53,717 bases of DNA from Dechloromonas sp. (GTDB lineage: Bacteria > Pseudomonadota > Gammaproteobacteria > Burkholderiales > Rhodocyclaceae), in assembly GCA_008933675.1 (NCBI GenBank), contig WBUO01000005.1, forward strand, positions 1 to 53,717, written 5' to 3'. Of this stretch, positions 35,978 through 44,256 are shown piece after piece. Positions within the stretch are counted from its first letter, which is position 1. Every line of letters begins with the position of its first letter. Under the pieces are notes generated by a model. That model was not told the DNA's origin and did not search any database. It saw nothing but the letters and a program-made list of their open reading frames with translations. The translations under genes were made by a program, and so were the position numbers.

Positions 35978-36706
35978 TCACTCGAAGCCTTCGGCACGCG
36001 CACGCGACAGCAAGTCCTGCCAGCGCGAGAGATTGCTCTTGCTGGACTGGTTGCCGGTGCCCTGCCAGAGGCCCGCACTGTTGAAACTGAAAATCGGAGA
36101 CAGGTCCGTCCGCCGCGATGCCGGCGCGATCTCGGGCCTGAGGTTGTCGAGGACAAGCGGCTCGGCGTTCGGTGTCGCATAGTAGGCGAGCACCATGTGT
36201 GCCTGTAGATAAGGGCCGGCCGGCCCCTCCTGACGCGCCCGGACGTAAACCAGTCGCAACTTGCCGACGGGAATGCCCATTTCGATCAGCGAGTAGTACT
36301 TGGCGATCGAGAAATCTTCGCAGTCGGCGCGCCCGCTGCCGATCGTCTCCAGCGGTGTCGCCCAGTAATCGGTCTGCTGCCAGATACTGATGTCGTCGTC
36401 GAAAGCGACGCGCTGATTGAAGAAATCATTCACCCGGCGCAATTTTTCCCGCTCGCCGAGGCTGCGGCCTTCGCCCAGCAGGCGTTGCCAGTCGGCGAAC
36501 AGGCTCAGTGGCGCTTCGCCGAAGCGGCTGCTCAGGGATTGCTGCAGGCGACCGAAGTCAACGCCGAAAGCCGCCGGCAGGACGAGCAGGAGACTCGTCA
36601 CGCACAGCGCGCCGACGAGTATCAGGCGGAACAGCGCGGGATGTCTGGGCAAGGCAAAAACTTCAAGTTCCGGGTGAATTGGCCGTTGATGCGCAATATT
36701 ACACAT
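35978..36706 (-). CDS. lapG: LapG-like periplasmic cysteine protease
   Basis: Protein of 242 residues. An N-terminal hydrophobic segment at about 26-48 serves as signal or anchor. The bacterial transglutaminase-like cysteine protease core has the expected triad: Cys129 in SGRADCEDFSIAK, His170 in LQAHMVL and Asp187 in LVLDNL. LapG cleaves a double-alanine site near the N terminus of RTX adhesins and frees cells from surfaces when c-di-GMP is low. The start at 36706 follows a GGGG run; a longer open frame runs into the divergent outer-membrane-protein gene and is rejected. No LapA-type adhesin gene lies in the window, so its substrate must be elsewhere. Confidence 0.94.
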   Translation of the reverse strand: MCNIAHQRPIHPELEVFALPRHPALFRLILVGALCVTSLLLVLPAAFGVDFGRLQQSLSSRFGEAPLSLFADWQRLLGEGRSLGEREKLRRVNDFFNQRVAFDDDISIWQQTDYWATPLETIGSGRADCEDFSIAKYYSLIEMGIPVGKLRLVYVRARQEGPAGPYLQAHMVLAYYATPNAEPLVLDNLRPEIAPASRRTDLSPIFSFNSAGLWQGTGNQSSKSNLSRWQDLLSRARAEGFE

Positions 36707-36745
36707 TTGTCTTTGCCCCTCGTCGCTAGAATGCGGCGACTTCCA

Positions 36746-38680
36746 ATGAAAACCCCCTCCATGAAATCGAACAGAATTCCGTCGCTGCTGGTGCTTGCGC
36801 TCATCCCCTTTGCTGTCCATGGGGCTGGCGAAGTCGTCTCGCTGAAGGAAGCGGCGCAAAAAGCTGTCCTGCAGAGCCCGGAAGTGACGTCGAAGTGGCA
36901 TGCCTTCAAGGCTGCCGACGAGGAAATCGGTGTCGCCCGCGGTGGCTTTCTGCCCCAGGTGGACCTGACGGCCGGGCGCGGCCGGGAGAGCCTGAAGCCG
37001 GGCGACGGGGTGCGCGACGATTACACCCGTAGCGGCGTTGTGCTCAGCCTGAACCAGATGCTGTTCGATGGCTTTGCCACGCGCAATGAGGTGCGCCGCC
37101 TGGGCAAGGCGCGCCTGGTCCGTTATTTCGAGCTGCTCGAAGCTTCGGAAGGCGTCGCCCTCGAAGCGGGGCGCGCCTATCTCGACGTACTGCGTTATCG
37201 CGATCTGGTGCGTCTGGCCGAGGACAACTACGTGCAGCACAAGGCAACGCACGAACAGGTGCTGCAGCGGACCCGCTCCGGCGTCGGTCGGCGCGTCGAC
37301 CTTGAGCAGGCGGGTAGCCGTCTGGCCCTGGCAGAAATCAACCTGACCACCGAGATGGCCAATCTGCATGACGTTTCGGCCCGCTACCAGCGTCTGGTCG
37401 GCAGCCTGCCGCCAGCCGCAACGGTGGCGCCGGGCGAACTCGGCGGCACCCTGCCGGCGAACAGCAAGGCGGCGCTGAGTGCCCTCTATCGCAGCAACCC
37501 GACGCTGCTGGCCGCCATCGAAAACACCGAGGCGGCGCAATACGACGTTGCCGTTCAGCGAGCCGCCTATTCACCCAAGGTCGATCTGCGGGCGCGCACC
37601 GACAATACGCGCCATTACCTGGGGGCCGACGGCCGGCGCGAGCACAACGTCGCCGAAGTCGTCGTCAGCTGGAACCTGTTCAACGGCGGCTCGGATCGTG
37701 CCCGTGAACGCCAGTACATGGAGCGCCGCAACCTGGCCCTGGATCTGCGCGAGAAGGCCTGTCGCGACACGCGGCAGACCTTGCTGATCGCCTACAACGA
37801 CGTGCAGCGGCTGCGCGAGCAGAAAACCCACCTGGCGACCCAGGTCAGCCTGCTCGAACGCACGCTGGCGGCCTATCGCGACCAGTTCAACATCGGCCAG
37901 CGGACGCTGCTCGATCTCCTCGATACGGAAAACGAACTGCTCAGTGCGCGGCGTGCCGCGGTCAATGCCGAAGCCGATTTCAGCCTGGCCACCCTGCGTA
38001 CCTACGCCGGTATGGGACAGTTGCTGCCGGCGCTCGGCCTGCAGAAACTCGACAGCGAAGAGCCGCCAGCCGGCGATCTGGCCAGCGTCGATGCTGCCTC
38101 CCTCTGTCCGGCCGATGCCGTCGGCCTGGGGGTGAGCGACAGGGCTGCGCTGGATGCGCGGGCAATGGCCCGCCTGGCCGACAAGGCGACTCCGCCGCCG
38201 GTTGCTCCTGCCCCGCTGGCTCCTGCCGCGCCTGTACCGGCGCCGCTGCCTGCCGCAACGCCCGCGAAAACGGCACCGTCGCTGATCATGCCGGCTGCCG
38301 CCAACTCGGAAGAGGCGCCGCTGGTGGCGCGGGTCAAGGGGTGGGCGGAGGCCTGGATTGCACAGGATTTCCCGGCATACAACGCCTTCTATGCGGCGAA
38401 CTTCGTGCCCGGCAACGGCCTCAGTCGTGCCGACTGGGAAAGCCTGCGGCGCAGCCGGCTGAGCGGCCGTCAGATCAGTTCCGTCGAACTGCAGGACCTG
38501 CGCGTCAATTTCATCAGCCCGGAAAAGGCCCAGGTCAAGTTCCACCAGATCTACCGTTCGAACGTTTACCGCGATGTGACCCGCAAGACGCTCGACATGG
38601 TCCTGATGGACGGCCACTGGCAGATCGTCGCCGAGGTTTCCGTGCCCTGCGCCGGCAACACCGTTGGCGGCTGTCGCTGA
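36746..38680 (+). CDS. TolC-family outer-membrane protein with C-terminal NTF2-like (Cds6-type) domain
   Basis: Protein of 644 residues. A signal peptide ends near FAVHGAG. Residues about 30-460 are a TolC-type outer-membrane efflux protein, with SLKEAAQKAVLQSPEV at the start, RAYLDVLRYRDLV and FNIGQRTLLDLLDTENEL. A Pro/Ala-rich linker (about 485-525) leads to an NTF2-like domain: VKGWAEAWIAQDFPAYNAFYA ... DGHWQIVAE. This last domain resembles those attached to L,D-transpeptidases and Cds6. The TolC part fits the outer-membrane channel of type I secretion (LapE type), and divergent lapG supports a role in adhesin export. The start could be 36746 or 36761. Only 39 bases separate it from lapG. 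Confidence 0.87.
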   Translation: MKTPSMKSNRIPSLLVLALIPFAVHGAGEVVSLKEAAQKAVLQSPEVTSKWHAFKAADEEIGVARGGFLPQVDLTAGRGRESLKPGDGVRDDYTRSGVVLSLNQMLFDGFATRNEVRRLGKARLVRYFELLEASEGVALEAGRAYLDVLRYRDLVRLAEDNYVQHKATHEQVLQRTRSGVGRRVDLEQAGSRLALAEINLTTEMANLHDVSARYQRLVGSLPPAATVAPGELGGTLPANSKAALSALYRSNPTLLAAIENTEAAQYDVAVQRAAYSPKVDLRARTDNTRHYLGADGRREHNVAEVVVSWNLFNGGSDRARERQYMERRNLALDLREKACRDTRQTLLIAYNDVQRLREQKTHLATQVSLLERTLAAYRDQFNIGQRTLLDLLDTENELLSARRAAVNAEADFSLATLRTYAGMGQLLPALGLQKLDSEEPPAGDLASVDAASLCPADAVGLGVSDRAALDARAMARLADKATPPPVAPAPLAPAAPVPAPLPAATPAKTAPSLIMPAAANSEEAPLVARVKGWAEAWIAQDFPAYNAFYAANFVPGNGLSRADWESLRRSRLSGRQISSVELQDLRVNFISPEKAQVKFHQIYRSNVYRDVTRKTLDMVLMDGHWQIVAEVSVPCAGNTVGGCR

Positions 38681-38686
38681 ACGCTG

Positions 38687-39055
38687 CTACGTGGCGGGCT
38701 GGAGAACCTCGACGGGAACGATGAAGACGTAGCCCTCGCTGCGTAGCGTGCGGATGTAGCTGCTGCCGTCGGCGCAGCGGCCGAGCACGCGGCGGATCTG
38801 GCTGATGTGCACATCGATCAACCGGTCGTAGGCGAGGTACTCGCGACCGAGCACGGCGAACAGCTGTTCACGCGTCAACGGCAGGAAGGGGTGCTGGACG
38901 AAGGCCGTCAGCAGGGCCAGCGGCGAGGTGCCGAGATGGGTGGCCTGGCCCCGACGGTCGAGGAGGGTGTTGCTGCCGGTGTCGAGCGTCCAGTCGGCAA
39001 AGCGCAGACGGCAACCGGCGGGGGCGAGGTCATCGGGCAGATCGGTTCGGGACAT
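38687..39055 (-). CDS. stand-alone OmpR/PhoB-type DNA-binding protein without receiver domain
   Basis: Protein of 122 residues. Nearly the whole chain is a winged-helix Trans_reg_C domain: WTLDTGSNTLLDRRG, LTREQLFAVLG, DRLIDVHISQIRRVLG and YIRTLRSEGYVFIVP. No phosphoacceptor receiver domain is present, and the open frame upstream does not encode one. Orphan domains like this can act as constitutive regulators or partner with another protein. It is convergent with the TolC-like gene (6-base gap) and points away from the SulP gene, which is also leftward, 115 bases upstream. Confidence 0.83.
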   Translation of the reverse strand: MSRTDLPDDLAPAGCRLRFADWTLDTGSNTLLDRRGQATHLGTSPLALLTAFVQHPFLPLTREQLFAVLGREYLAYDRLIDVHISQIRRVLGRCADGSSYIRTLRSEGYVFIVPVEVLQPAT

Positions 39056-39170
39056 GGCCTGGCCGGGCTCCGGCACTGGAAAGCGCGGATTGTAATCCAG
39101 TCGCCATGAAAAATGCCATTGGGAAGAAAGTCTGCCGGAAAAATGACAATGGCGCCTCCGTTGTCGATCC

Positions 39171-41378
39171 TCAATATTCGTGCAGCATGGCAATTTCCGT
39201 GTCGGCGTGGCGCAGGCGCAGGGCCAGCGAACGGGCGAGTGCGGTGAGCAGTGTGATGGCCAGACGTTTGTGTTCCTCGGCCAGGGCGTCGAATTGCTGG
39301 CGGGAAAGAACGAAGAATTCCGTCTCGCTGGCGGCGATGGCGTCGTTACCGCGTGGCCGGCCGTCGAGGAAGGCCAGGCCGCCGAAGAAGTCGCCGCGGC
39401 CGAAGGTGGCGATATGGCGGCTGCGGCCGGCGCCGAGCGGCGCGAAGATACGAACCGAACCCCGACGGATGAGGTAGATCGCATCGCCGGCCTCGCCGCG
39501 CGAATAGACGGTGGCGCCCGCCGGGTAGACAACCTTCTCCAGGCGGGCTTCGAGGTCGGCCAGCGTGTCGTCCTTGCGGAGCTTGAAGAGCTCCATCTCG
39601 GTCAGTTCCAGCGCGCTTTCCTGGAGTGCCGGAACATGTTCCGATTCGCCGAGCAGGCGGTCTTCCACCCATTCGATGGCATTGTCGAGTTCGTCGAACA
39701 GGCGCACCGCATCGGTGTTCTCGGTGACGCCCGTCTGTTCGAGAAATTCGCGCAGATTGCGGCCGTTCGGCAGATTCTCGCGAACATTGGAGAGCAGCAG
39801 CATGGCTGAGCGCTCGGCCAGGGCGTCCCGCACCTGGTTCAGCATGTGGGCGGCAGTGACGTCGACCGACTGGACGCGCCTGAGGTCGAGGATGATGAAC
39901 TGCCGGGTCTTGATTTCCGGCTCGAGCTGGCCGTAGAGCTGCTGAGTGGTGCCGAAGAAGAGACTGCCCTGCAGTTCGAAGATGACAGCCTGATCGCCCT
40001 TCTGCTCGAGGATCCGGGTTTCGGCTTCCGGTCGGTGCCAGTTCGACGACATCTGGTTGACGTAGAGTTTGTGGCGGACAACCGTGCCGCCGATCTGCTC
40101 GCGCAGGAAGAGCAGGATGGCCAGGGCGACGCCGACGCCGGAGGCGGCGATCAGGCCGATGGAGAGGGCGACGACGATGACGGCGACGACGACCGCAAAG
40201 TCGAAGACGGTGGCCGGCGACTGGATGAAGCGCAGGGGTTCGCGATCGATCATGCGCACGCCGACGGCGATCAGGACGCCGGCCAGCGTGGCGACCGGTA
40301 TCCAGGCGATGAAATTGCTCAGCAGCAGGGCGAAGATCAGGGCCGAGAGGCCTTCGACGAAGCCGGAGACCCGCGTGGTGGCGCCGCTCGACAGGTTGAC
40401 CAGAGTGGCGCCCATGGTGCCGGCGCCGGGAATGCCGCCGACCGATGACGCTGCGACGTTGGCAATGCCCTGGGCAAGGAGTTCGCGGTTCGAGTTGTGC
40501 TGCGAGCGGGTCATCTGGTCGAGGACGACGCAGGTCTTCAGCGTGTCGATGGAGAGCAGCACGGCCAGCGTCAGGGCGCTGCCGAGCAGGGCGGCGACCT
40601 GGGACAGGCGCAGTTCGCCGATCTCGTGCCAGCGCGCCGTGATCGTGGCGAAGTAGCCGTCACCGCTGGCGCCGAGGTGGCCGATGACCAGCGGGTTGTC
40701 CACGGTGCGCAACAGGCTCTCATCCTGTGTCGCGAGCAGGAAATAGGCTGCCGTGCCGGCAGCGATGCCGAGGATGGTGCCGGGTACCTTGCGCGTCAGG
40801 CGCGGGGCGAGCAGCATCGTGGCGATTGTCGCGGCACCGACGGCAACCGCCTGCCAGTCCCACAGCCAGGGAGAGATCACCGCCTCGTGCCAGCGCGTGC
40901 CGGTCGGCGTACCGAGCAGTTTGTCGATCTGGCTGCTGATGATGATCAGGCCGACGCCGGTCAGGTAGCCGCTGACCACCGGGTAGGGGATGTAGCGGAT
41001 CAGCCGGCCGATGCCGATGACGCCGAGCAGGATCTGGAACAGGCCGGCGAGGATGCCGAGCATCAGCAGCAGCAGGACGATGTTGCCGGCCGGGACGCCA
41101 TCGCTGGCCAGACCGATGGCAAAGGCCGAAAGGACGGCGGCGGCCGGTGCGCAGGGGGCGCTGATCAGGCGGTCGGTGCCGCCGAGCAGTGAGGCAAGGA
41201 GCCCGATGACGGTGGCGCCGATGATGCCGGCCAGGGCGCCGAGCGCCGCATAGCTGGGCGCGATGGCGGCGTAGATGCTGACGCCGAAGGCAATGGCGGC
41301 GGGCAGTGCGACCAGCATTGCGGCCAGTCCGCCCCAGAAGTCGCCGGTCAGGAAAGTCCGGCCCATGAATGTCCGCAT
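39171..41378 (-). CDS. SulP/SLC26 anion transporter with STAS and cyclic-nucleotide-binding domains
   Basis: Protein of 735 residues. Residues about 10-430 form the SulP membrane domain with 11-14 helices: LVALPAAIAFGVSIYAAIAP, TDRLISAPCAPAAAVLSAF and GGIPGAGTMGATLVNLSSGATTR. A STAS domain at about 450-560 has FELQGSLFFGTTQQLY and DLRRVQSVDVTAAHML. A Crp-type cyclic-nucleotide-binding domain at about 600-715 has YSRGEAGDAIYLIRRGSVRIFAP and FGRGDFFGGLAFLDGRPR. The protein probably moves sulfate, bicarbonate or a dicarboxylate and may be gated by a nucleotide ligand. The phosphate-cassette arginine expected for cAMP binding is not clearly placed, so the ligand is open. Confidence 0.92.
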   Translation of the reverse strand: MRTFMGRTFLTGDFWGGLAAMLVALPAAIAFGVSIYAAIAPSYAALGALAGIIGATVIGLLASLLGGTDRLISAPCAPAAAVLSAFAIGLASDGVPAGNIVLLLLMLGILAGLFQILLGVIGIGRLIRYIPYPVVSGYLTGVGLIIISSQIDKLLGTPTGTRWHEAVISPWLWDWQAVAVGAATIATMLLAPRLTRKVPGTILGIAAGTAAYFLLATQDESLLRTVDNPLVIGHLGASGDGYFATITARWHEIGELRLSQVAALLGSALTLAVLLSIDTLKTCVVLDQMTRSQHNSNRELLAQGIANVAASSVGGIPGAGTMGATLVNLSSGATTRVSGFVEGLSALIFALLLSNFIAWIPVATLAGVLIAVGVRMIDREPLRFIQSPATVFDFAVVVAVIVVALSIGLIAASGVGVALAILLFLREQIGGTVVRHKLYVNQMSSNWHRPEAETRILEQKGDQAVIFELQGSLFFGTTQQLYGQLEPEIKTRQFIILDLRRVQSVDVTAAHMLNQVRDALAERSAMLLLSNVRENLPNGRNLREFLEQTGVTENTDAVRLFDELDNAIEWVEDRLLGESEHVPALQESALELTEMELFKLRKDDTLADLEARLEKVVYPAGATVYSRGEAGDAIYLIRRGSVRIFAPLGAGRSRHIATFGRGDFFGGLAFLDGRPRGNDAIAASETEFFVLSRQQFDALAEEHKRLAITLLTALARSLALRLRHADTEIAMLHEY

Positions 41379-41480
41379 GATTCCCCTCCGTCCATGCGCT
41401 TTTGCGTTTCCCCGATGGTAGCGCTTCCGCGCCGTCGTGGCGCGTCTGCCGAAGCTGGCACCATTCGGGTGCGTTGCCGC

Positions 41481-41508
41481 TTGCGCCGATGCCTTCTCGG
41501 GTTAGACT
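41481..41508 (+). promoter_or_regulatory. possible sigma-70 promoter of the cytochrome gene
   Basis: TTGCGC (41481-41486) and TAGACT (41503-41508) are separated by 16 bases, about 48 bases before the cytochrome ATG. The match is moderate; no other promoter-like pair is evident in the 178-base divergent spacer between the SulP and cytochrome genes. Confidence 0.35.
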
Positions 41509-41556
41509 TCGCTTGCCGGCCGCCGCTCGCTGCGGCCCCATCCCAAGGAGAATCTG

Positions 41557-41859
41557 ATGAAGCTGTCCCTCGCCCTGATCGGTGCATCTTTGCTGTTTTC
41601 CGGTGCGGCGCTGGCCGATGCCGAACTGGCCAAGGCCAAGAACTGCCTGACCTGCCATACGGCCGACAAGAAGATCGTCGGTCCCAGCTACAAGGACATC
41701 GCCGCCAAGCGCGCCGCCGAGAAGGGCGCGCCGGCAGCCCTCGCGGCCAAGATCAAGAATGGCAGCAAGGACGAATGGGGGCAGGTGCCGATGCCGCCGA
41801 ACAACGTCACCGATGCCGAGGCGGCAACGCTGGCCAAGTGGGTTCTGACCCACAAGTGA
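41557..41859 (+). CDS. class I c-type cytochrome (c551/c8 type)
   Basis: Protein of 100 residues with a signal peptide ending at ALA20. Haem attachment is CLTCH at 30-34, and Met79 in VPMPPNN is the expected sixth ligand. The length, the DxAxKR helix and the terminal AKWVLTHK fit small periplasmic electron carriers related to cytochrome c551/c552, which supply terminal oxidases or nitrite reductase. A strong AAGGAG precedes the ATG at 1557 of the 40-kb block (window 41557). An imperfect hairpin follows the stop. The gene appears monocistronic. Confidence 0.95.
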   Translation: MKLSLALIGASLLFSGAALADAELAKAKNCLTCHTADKKIVGPSYKDIAAKRAAEKGAPAALAAKIKNGSKDEWGQVPMPPNNVTDAEAATLAKWVLTHK

Positions 41860-41920
41860 GGCAGCGGCGCATCATCGGCGTCCGTGCCGCCTCTTGCCGT
41901 GCCCCGTCGCCAGGTGTGCC

Positions 41921-43201
41921 GTGCAGTCACTGACCGCGGAACAAAGGCAGCGGCGCTGGCTGGCGCTGGGCATCGTTGCCCTGGCCTATGTCCTGTCGTT
42001 CTTCCAGCGCTTTGCGCCGGCCGGCATCGCCCAGGATCTGGCCTCTGCCTTCCAGACCTCGGCCGCCTCGCTGGGGGCGCTGGCGGCCACCTATTTCTAC
42101 GTTTACACCGTGATGCAGGTGCCGACCGGGATTCTGGTCGACACCCTGGGGCCGCGCCGCATCCTGGCCCTCGGCGGCATCATCGGCGGCCTCGGCAGCT
42201 TCCTGTTCGGCCTGGCGCCGACGCTGGAGCTGGCTCTGGTCGGCCGTACCCTGGTCGGTCTGGGGGTGTCCGTCACCTTCATCGCCATGTTGAAGCTGAT
42301 TGCCGTCTGGTTCGAGGAAGAGCGCTTCGCCACGCTGGTCGGCATCAGCATGCTGATCGGCAATCTCGGCTCGGTGCTGGCCGGCGCACCGCTCTCGGCG
42401 CTCGCCCAGGCGACCGGCTGGCGCGGCGTGTTCATCGGCGTCGGCCTGCTCTCGCTGATTCTTGCCGTGCTGTGCTGGGTGATCGTGCGCGATCGCCCGC
42501 AAACGATCGGCGAGCCGCAAACCGCGCCGAAGTTCGATCGTACGGCCCTGCTCGGCGCGCTGCTCTCGGTTGTCCGTAATCGCTCGACCTGGCCGGCCAT
42601 CCTGGTTAACACGGGAACCTGCGGCGCCTTCTTCACCTTTGCCGGCCTGTGGACCGTGCCCTACCTGATCCAGGTGCATGGCATGGAGCGCTCGGTGGCA
42701 GCTTCGCACCTGTCGCTGTGGTTCGGCGGCTTCGCCGTCGGTTGCTTCTTCATCGGCACGCTGTCCGACCGCCTCGGCCGGCGCAAGCCGGTGATCATCG
42801 GCGCCACCCATGTCTACGCCGTGATCTGGCTGATCCTGTGGTCCGGCCTCAGCATGCCGCTGAGCGTTTCCTACGCCCTCTTCGGGCTGCTCGGCATCGT
42901 CACTGCCGGGTTTACGCTGACCTGGGCCTGTGCCAAGGAGGTCAATCCGCCGATGCTGTCGGGCATGTCCACCAGCGTCACCAACATGGGCAGCTTCGCC
43001 GCCGCTGCCGTGTTGCAACCGGTCGTCGGCTGGGTCATGGACCTGGCCTGGCGCGGTGAAATGCTCGCCGGCGTCCGCGTCTATGATCTGGCCGCCTGGC
43101 GTGGCGGACTGGGCGTTGCCACCGTCTTCGCGCTGCTCGGCGCGGCGGCCAGCTGGTGGATCATCGAGACACGCTGCCGCAATATCTGGAAGCCGGCCTG
43201 A
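41921..43201 (+). CDS. MFS transporter
   Basis: Protein of 426 residues with 12 hydrophobic helices. The loop 2-3 region carries VDTLGPRRILALG (major-facilitator motif A derivative) and the second-half copy is SDRLGRRKPVII. FFQRFAPAGIAQDL in the first helix and the general form match MFS anion/organic-acid or NarK-like permeases; the substrate cannot be assigned. The GTG at 41921 is preferred over the TTG at 41894. It follows the cytochrome gene by 61 bases and may be separately expressed. Confidence 0.88.
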   Translation: MQSLTAEQRQRRWLALGIVALAYVLSFFQRFAPAGIAQDLASAFQTSAASLGALAATYFYVYTVMQVPTGILVDTLGPRRILALGGIIGGLGSFLFGLAPTLELALVGRTLVGLGVSVTFIAMLKLIAVWFEEERFATLVGISMLIGNLGSVLAGAPLSALAQATGWRGVFIGVGLLSLILAVLCWVIVRDRPQTIGEPQTAPKFDRTALLGALLSVVRNRSTWPAILVNTGTCGAFFTFAGLWTVPYLIQVHGMERSVAASHLSLWFGGFAVGCFFIGTLSDRLGRRKPVIIGATHVYAVIWLILWSGLSMPLSVSYALFGLLGIVTAGFTLTWACAKEVNPPMLSGMSTSVTNMGSFAAAAVLQPVVGWVMDLAWRGEMLAGVRVYDLAAWRGGLGVATVFALLGAAASWWIIETRCRNIWKPA

Positions 43202-43226
43202 GCCGGGGGAATCACCGTTGCCGGCC

Positions 43227-43256
43227 TTGCCGGTCTCATGTCTATCAGAGTATTCT
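43227..43256 (+). promoter_or_regulatory. sigma-70-like promoter placed for a leaderless RND operon mRNA
   Basis: TTGCCG (43227-43232) and TATTCT (43251-43256) are 18 bases apart. Transcription would start at about 43262-43264, essentially at the adaptor ATG. A small inverted repeat GTAT-N6-ATAC (43250-43263) overlaps the -10 region and could be an operator. No ribosome-binding site lies between the promoter and the ATG. Confidence 0.45.
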
Positions 43257-43263
43257 TATATAC

Positions 43264-44253
43264 ATGAAAACGAACATGCTCTCCCGTCTTGCCCTGGCCT
43301 GCGTTCTTCTGCCGCTGAGTGCCATCGCGGCCGAGCCTTTGCCGCTCGTCACCGTGCACCAGCAGCCGGTCGATCTGGTCTTTCCGGCCGAGGCCGTAGT
43401 CGAGGCCGTGCAGCAGGCGACAGTCGGTGCCCAGGTTCCCGGTCGCGTGCTGGAGGTGAGCGCCGATGCCGGCCAGCGGGTGGGCAAGGGCGACATCCTG
43501 ATGCGCCTCGATGCCCGCGAGGCAAGCGAGGCAGCACGGGCCGCCGAGGCCCAGTACAACGTCGCCCGACTCAACTATGAGCGGCACAAGCAACTCAAGG
43601 AACAGAAATTCGTCAGCCAGGCTGCGCTCGACAAGGCCAGGGCCGATTTCGATGCCGCCGCCGCCAACCGCAGTGCGGCCGGGGCCAGTCAGAGCCATGC
43701 CATCATCGTCGCACCGATGGCCGGTGTCGTCGCCCGGCGCCATGCCGAGGCCGGCGACATGGCGATGCCGGGCGCGCCGCTCTTCACGATCTATCAGCCG
43801 GGCAGCCTGCGCGTCACGGCCAGCGTGCCGCAGCACCGGCTGCCGGCAATGCGCAATGTGACCAAGGCACGCGTGGAGTTTCCGGAATTGGGCAAATGGG
43901 TGGAGGCGACGGCCGTCCAGGTGCTGCCGACGGCCGATGCGGCGACGCACGTGTCGCCGGTCCGCGTGTCGCTGCCGAACATGCCGGACGTCGTGCCCGG
44001 CATCTTCGCCCGCGTTCATTTCGTCACTGGCCGTGCCGACAAGCTGACCGTGCCACCGGCCGCCGTCGTCCGCCGTGGCGAGGTGGCAGCCGTTTATGTG
44101 CAGGGGGCCGACAATCGCCTCGTTTTGCGCCAGTTGCGCCTGGGCGAAGTCGTCGGCAATGGCGAGATCGAGGTGCTGGCCGGGCTGGCTGCCGGCGACA
44201 AGGTCGTCACCGATCCGGTCAGGGCGGCCATCCAGATCCGTTCGGGCAAGTAG
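43264..44253 (+). CDS. RND efflux periplasmic adaptor (membrane fusion protein)
   Basis: Protein of 329 residues. The signal peptide ends about AIAA23. The biotinyl-lipoyl halves are VGAQVPGRVLEVSADAGQRV and IIVAPMAGVVARRHAEAGDM, flanking a coiled-coil hairpin rich in Ala, Glu and Lys (about residues 85-145). Beta-barrel and membrane-proximal domains follow. It links the inner-membrane pump to an outer-membrane channel. The ATG at 43264 has no Shine-Dalgarno sequence, and the promoter predicts a leaderless message. The pump gene starts three bases after its stop. Confidence 0.9.
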   Translation: MKTNMLSRLALACVLLPLSAIAAEPLPLVTVHQQPVDLVFPAEAVVEAVQQATVGAQVPGRVLEVSADAGQRVGKGDILMRLDAREASEAARAAEAQYNVARLNYERHKQLKEQKFVSQAALDKARADFDAAAANRSAAGASQSHAIIVAPMAGVVARRHAEAGDMAMPGAPLFTIYQPGSLRVTASVPQHRLPAMRNVTKARVEFPELGKWVEATAVQVLPTADAATHVSPVRVSLPNMPDVVPGIFARVHFVTGRADKLTVPPAAVVRRGEVAAVYVQGADNRLVLRQLRLGEVVGNGEIEVLAGLAAGDKVVTDPVRAAIQIRSGK

Positions 44254-44256
44254 GCC

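Noticed and set aside
36707-37540. Upstream extension of lapG by about 278 codons
   Set aside because: This part is antisense to the TolC-like gene; LapG proteins start close to the ATG at 36706, and the catalytic domain is complete without it.
41858-41894. Hairpin after the cytochrome gene as a rho-independent terminator
   Set aside because: The stem GAGGC...GCCTC is imperfect and is not followed by a T tract.
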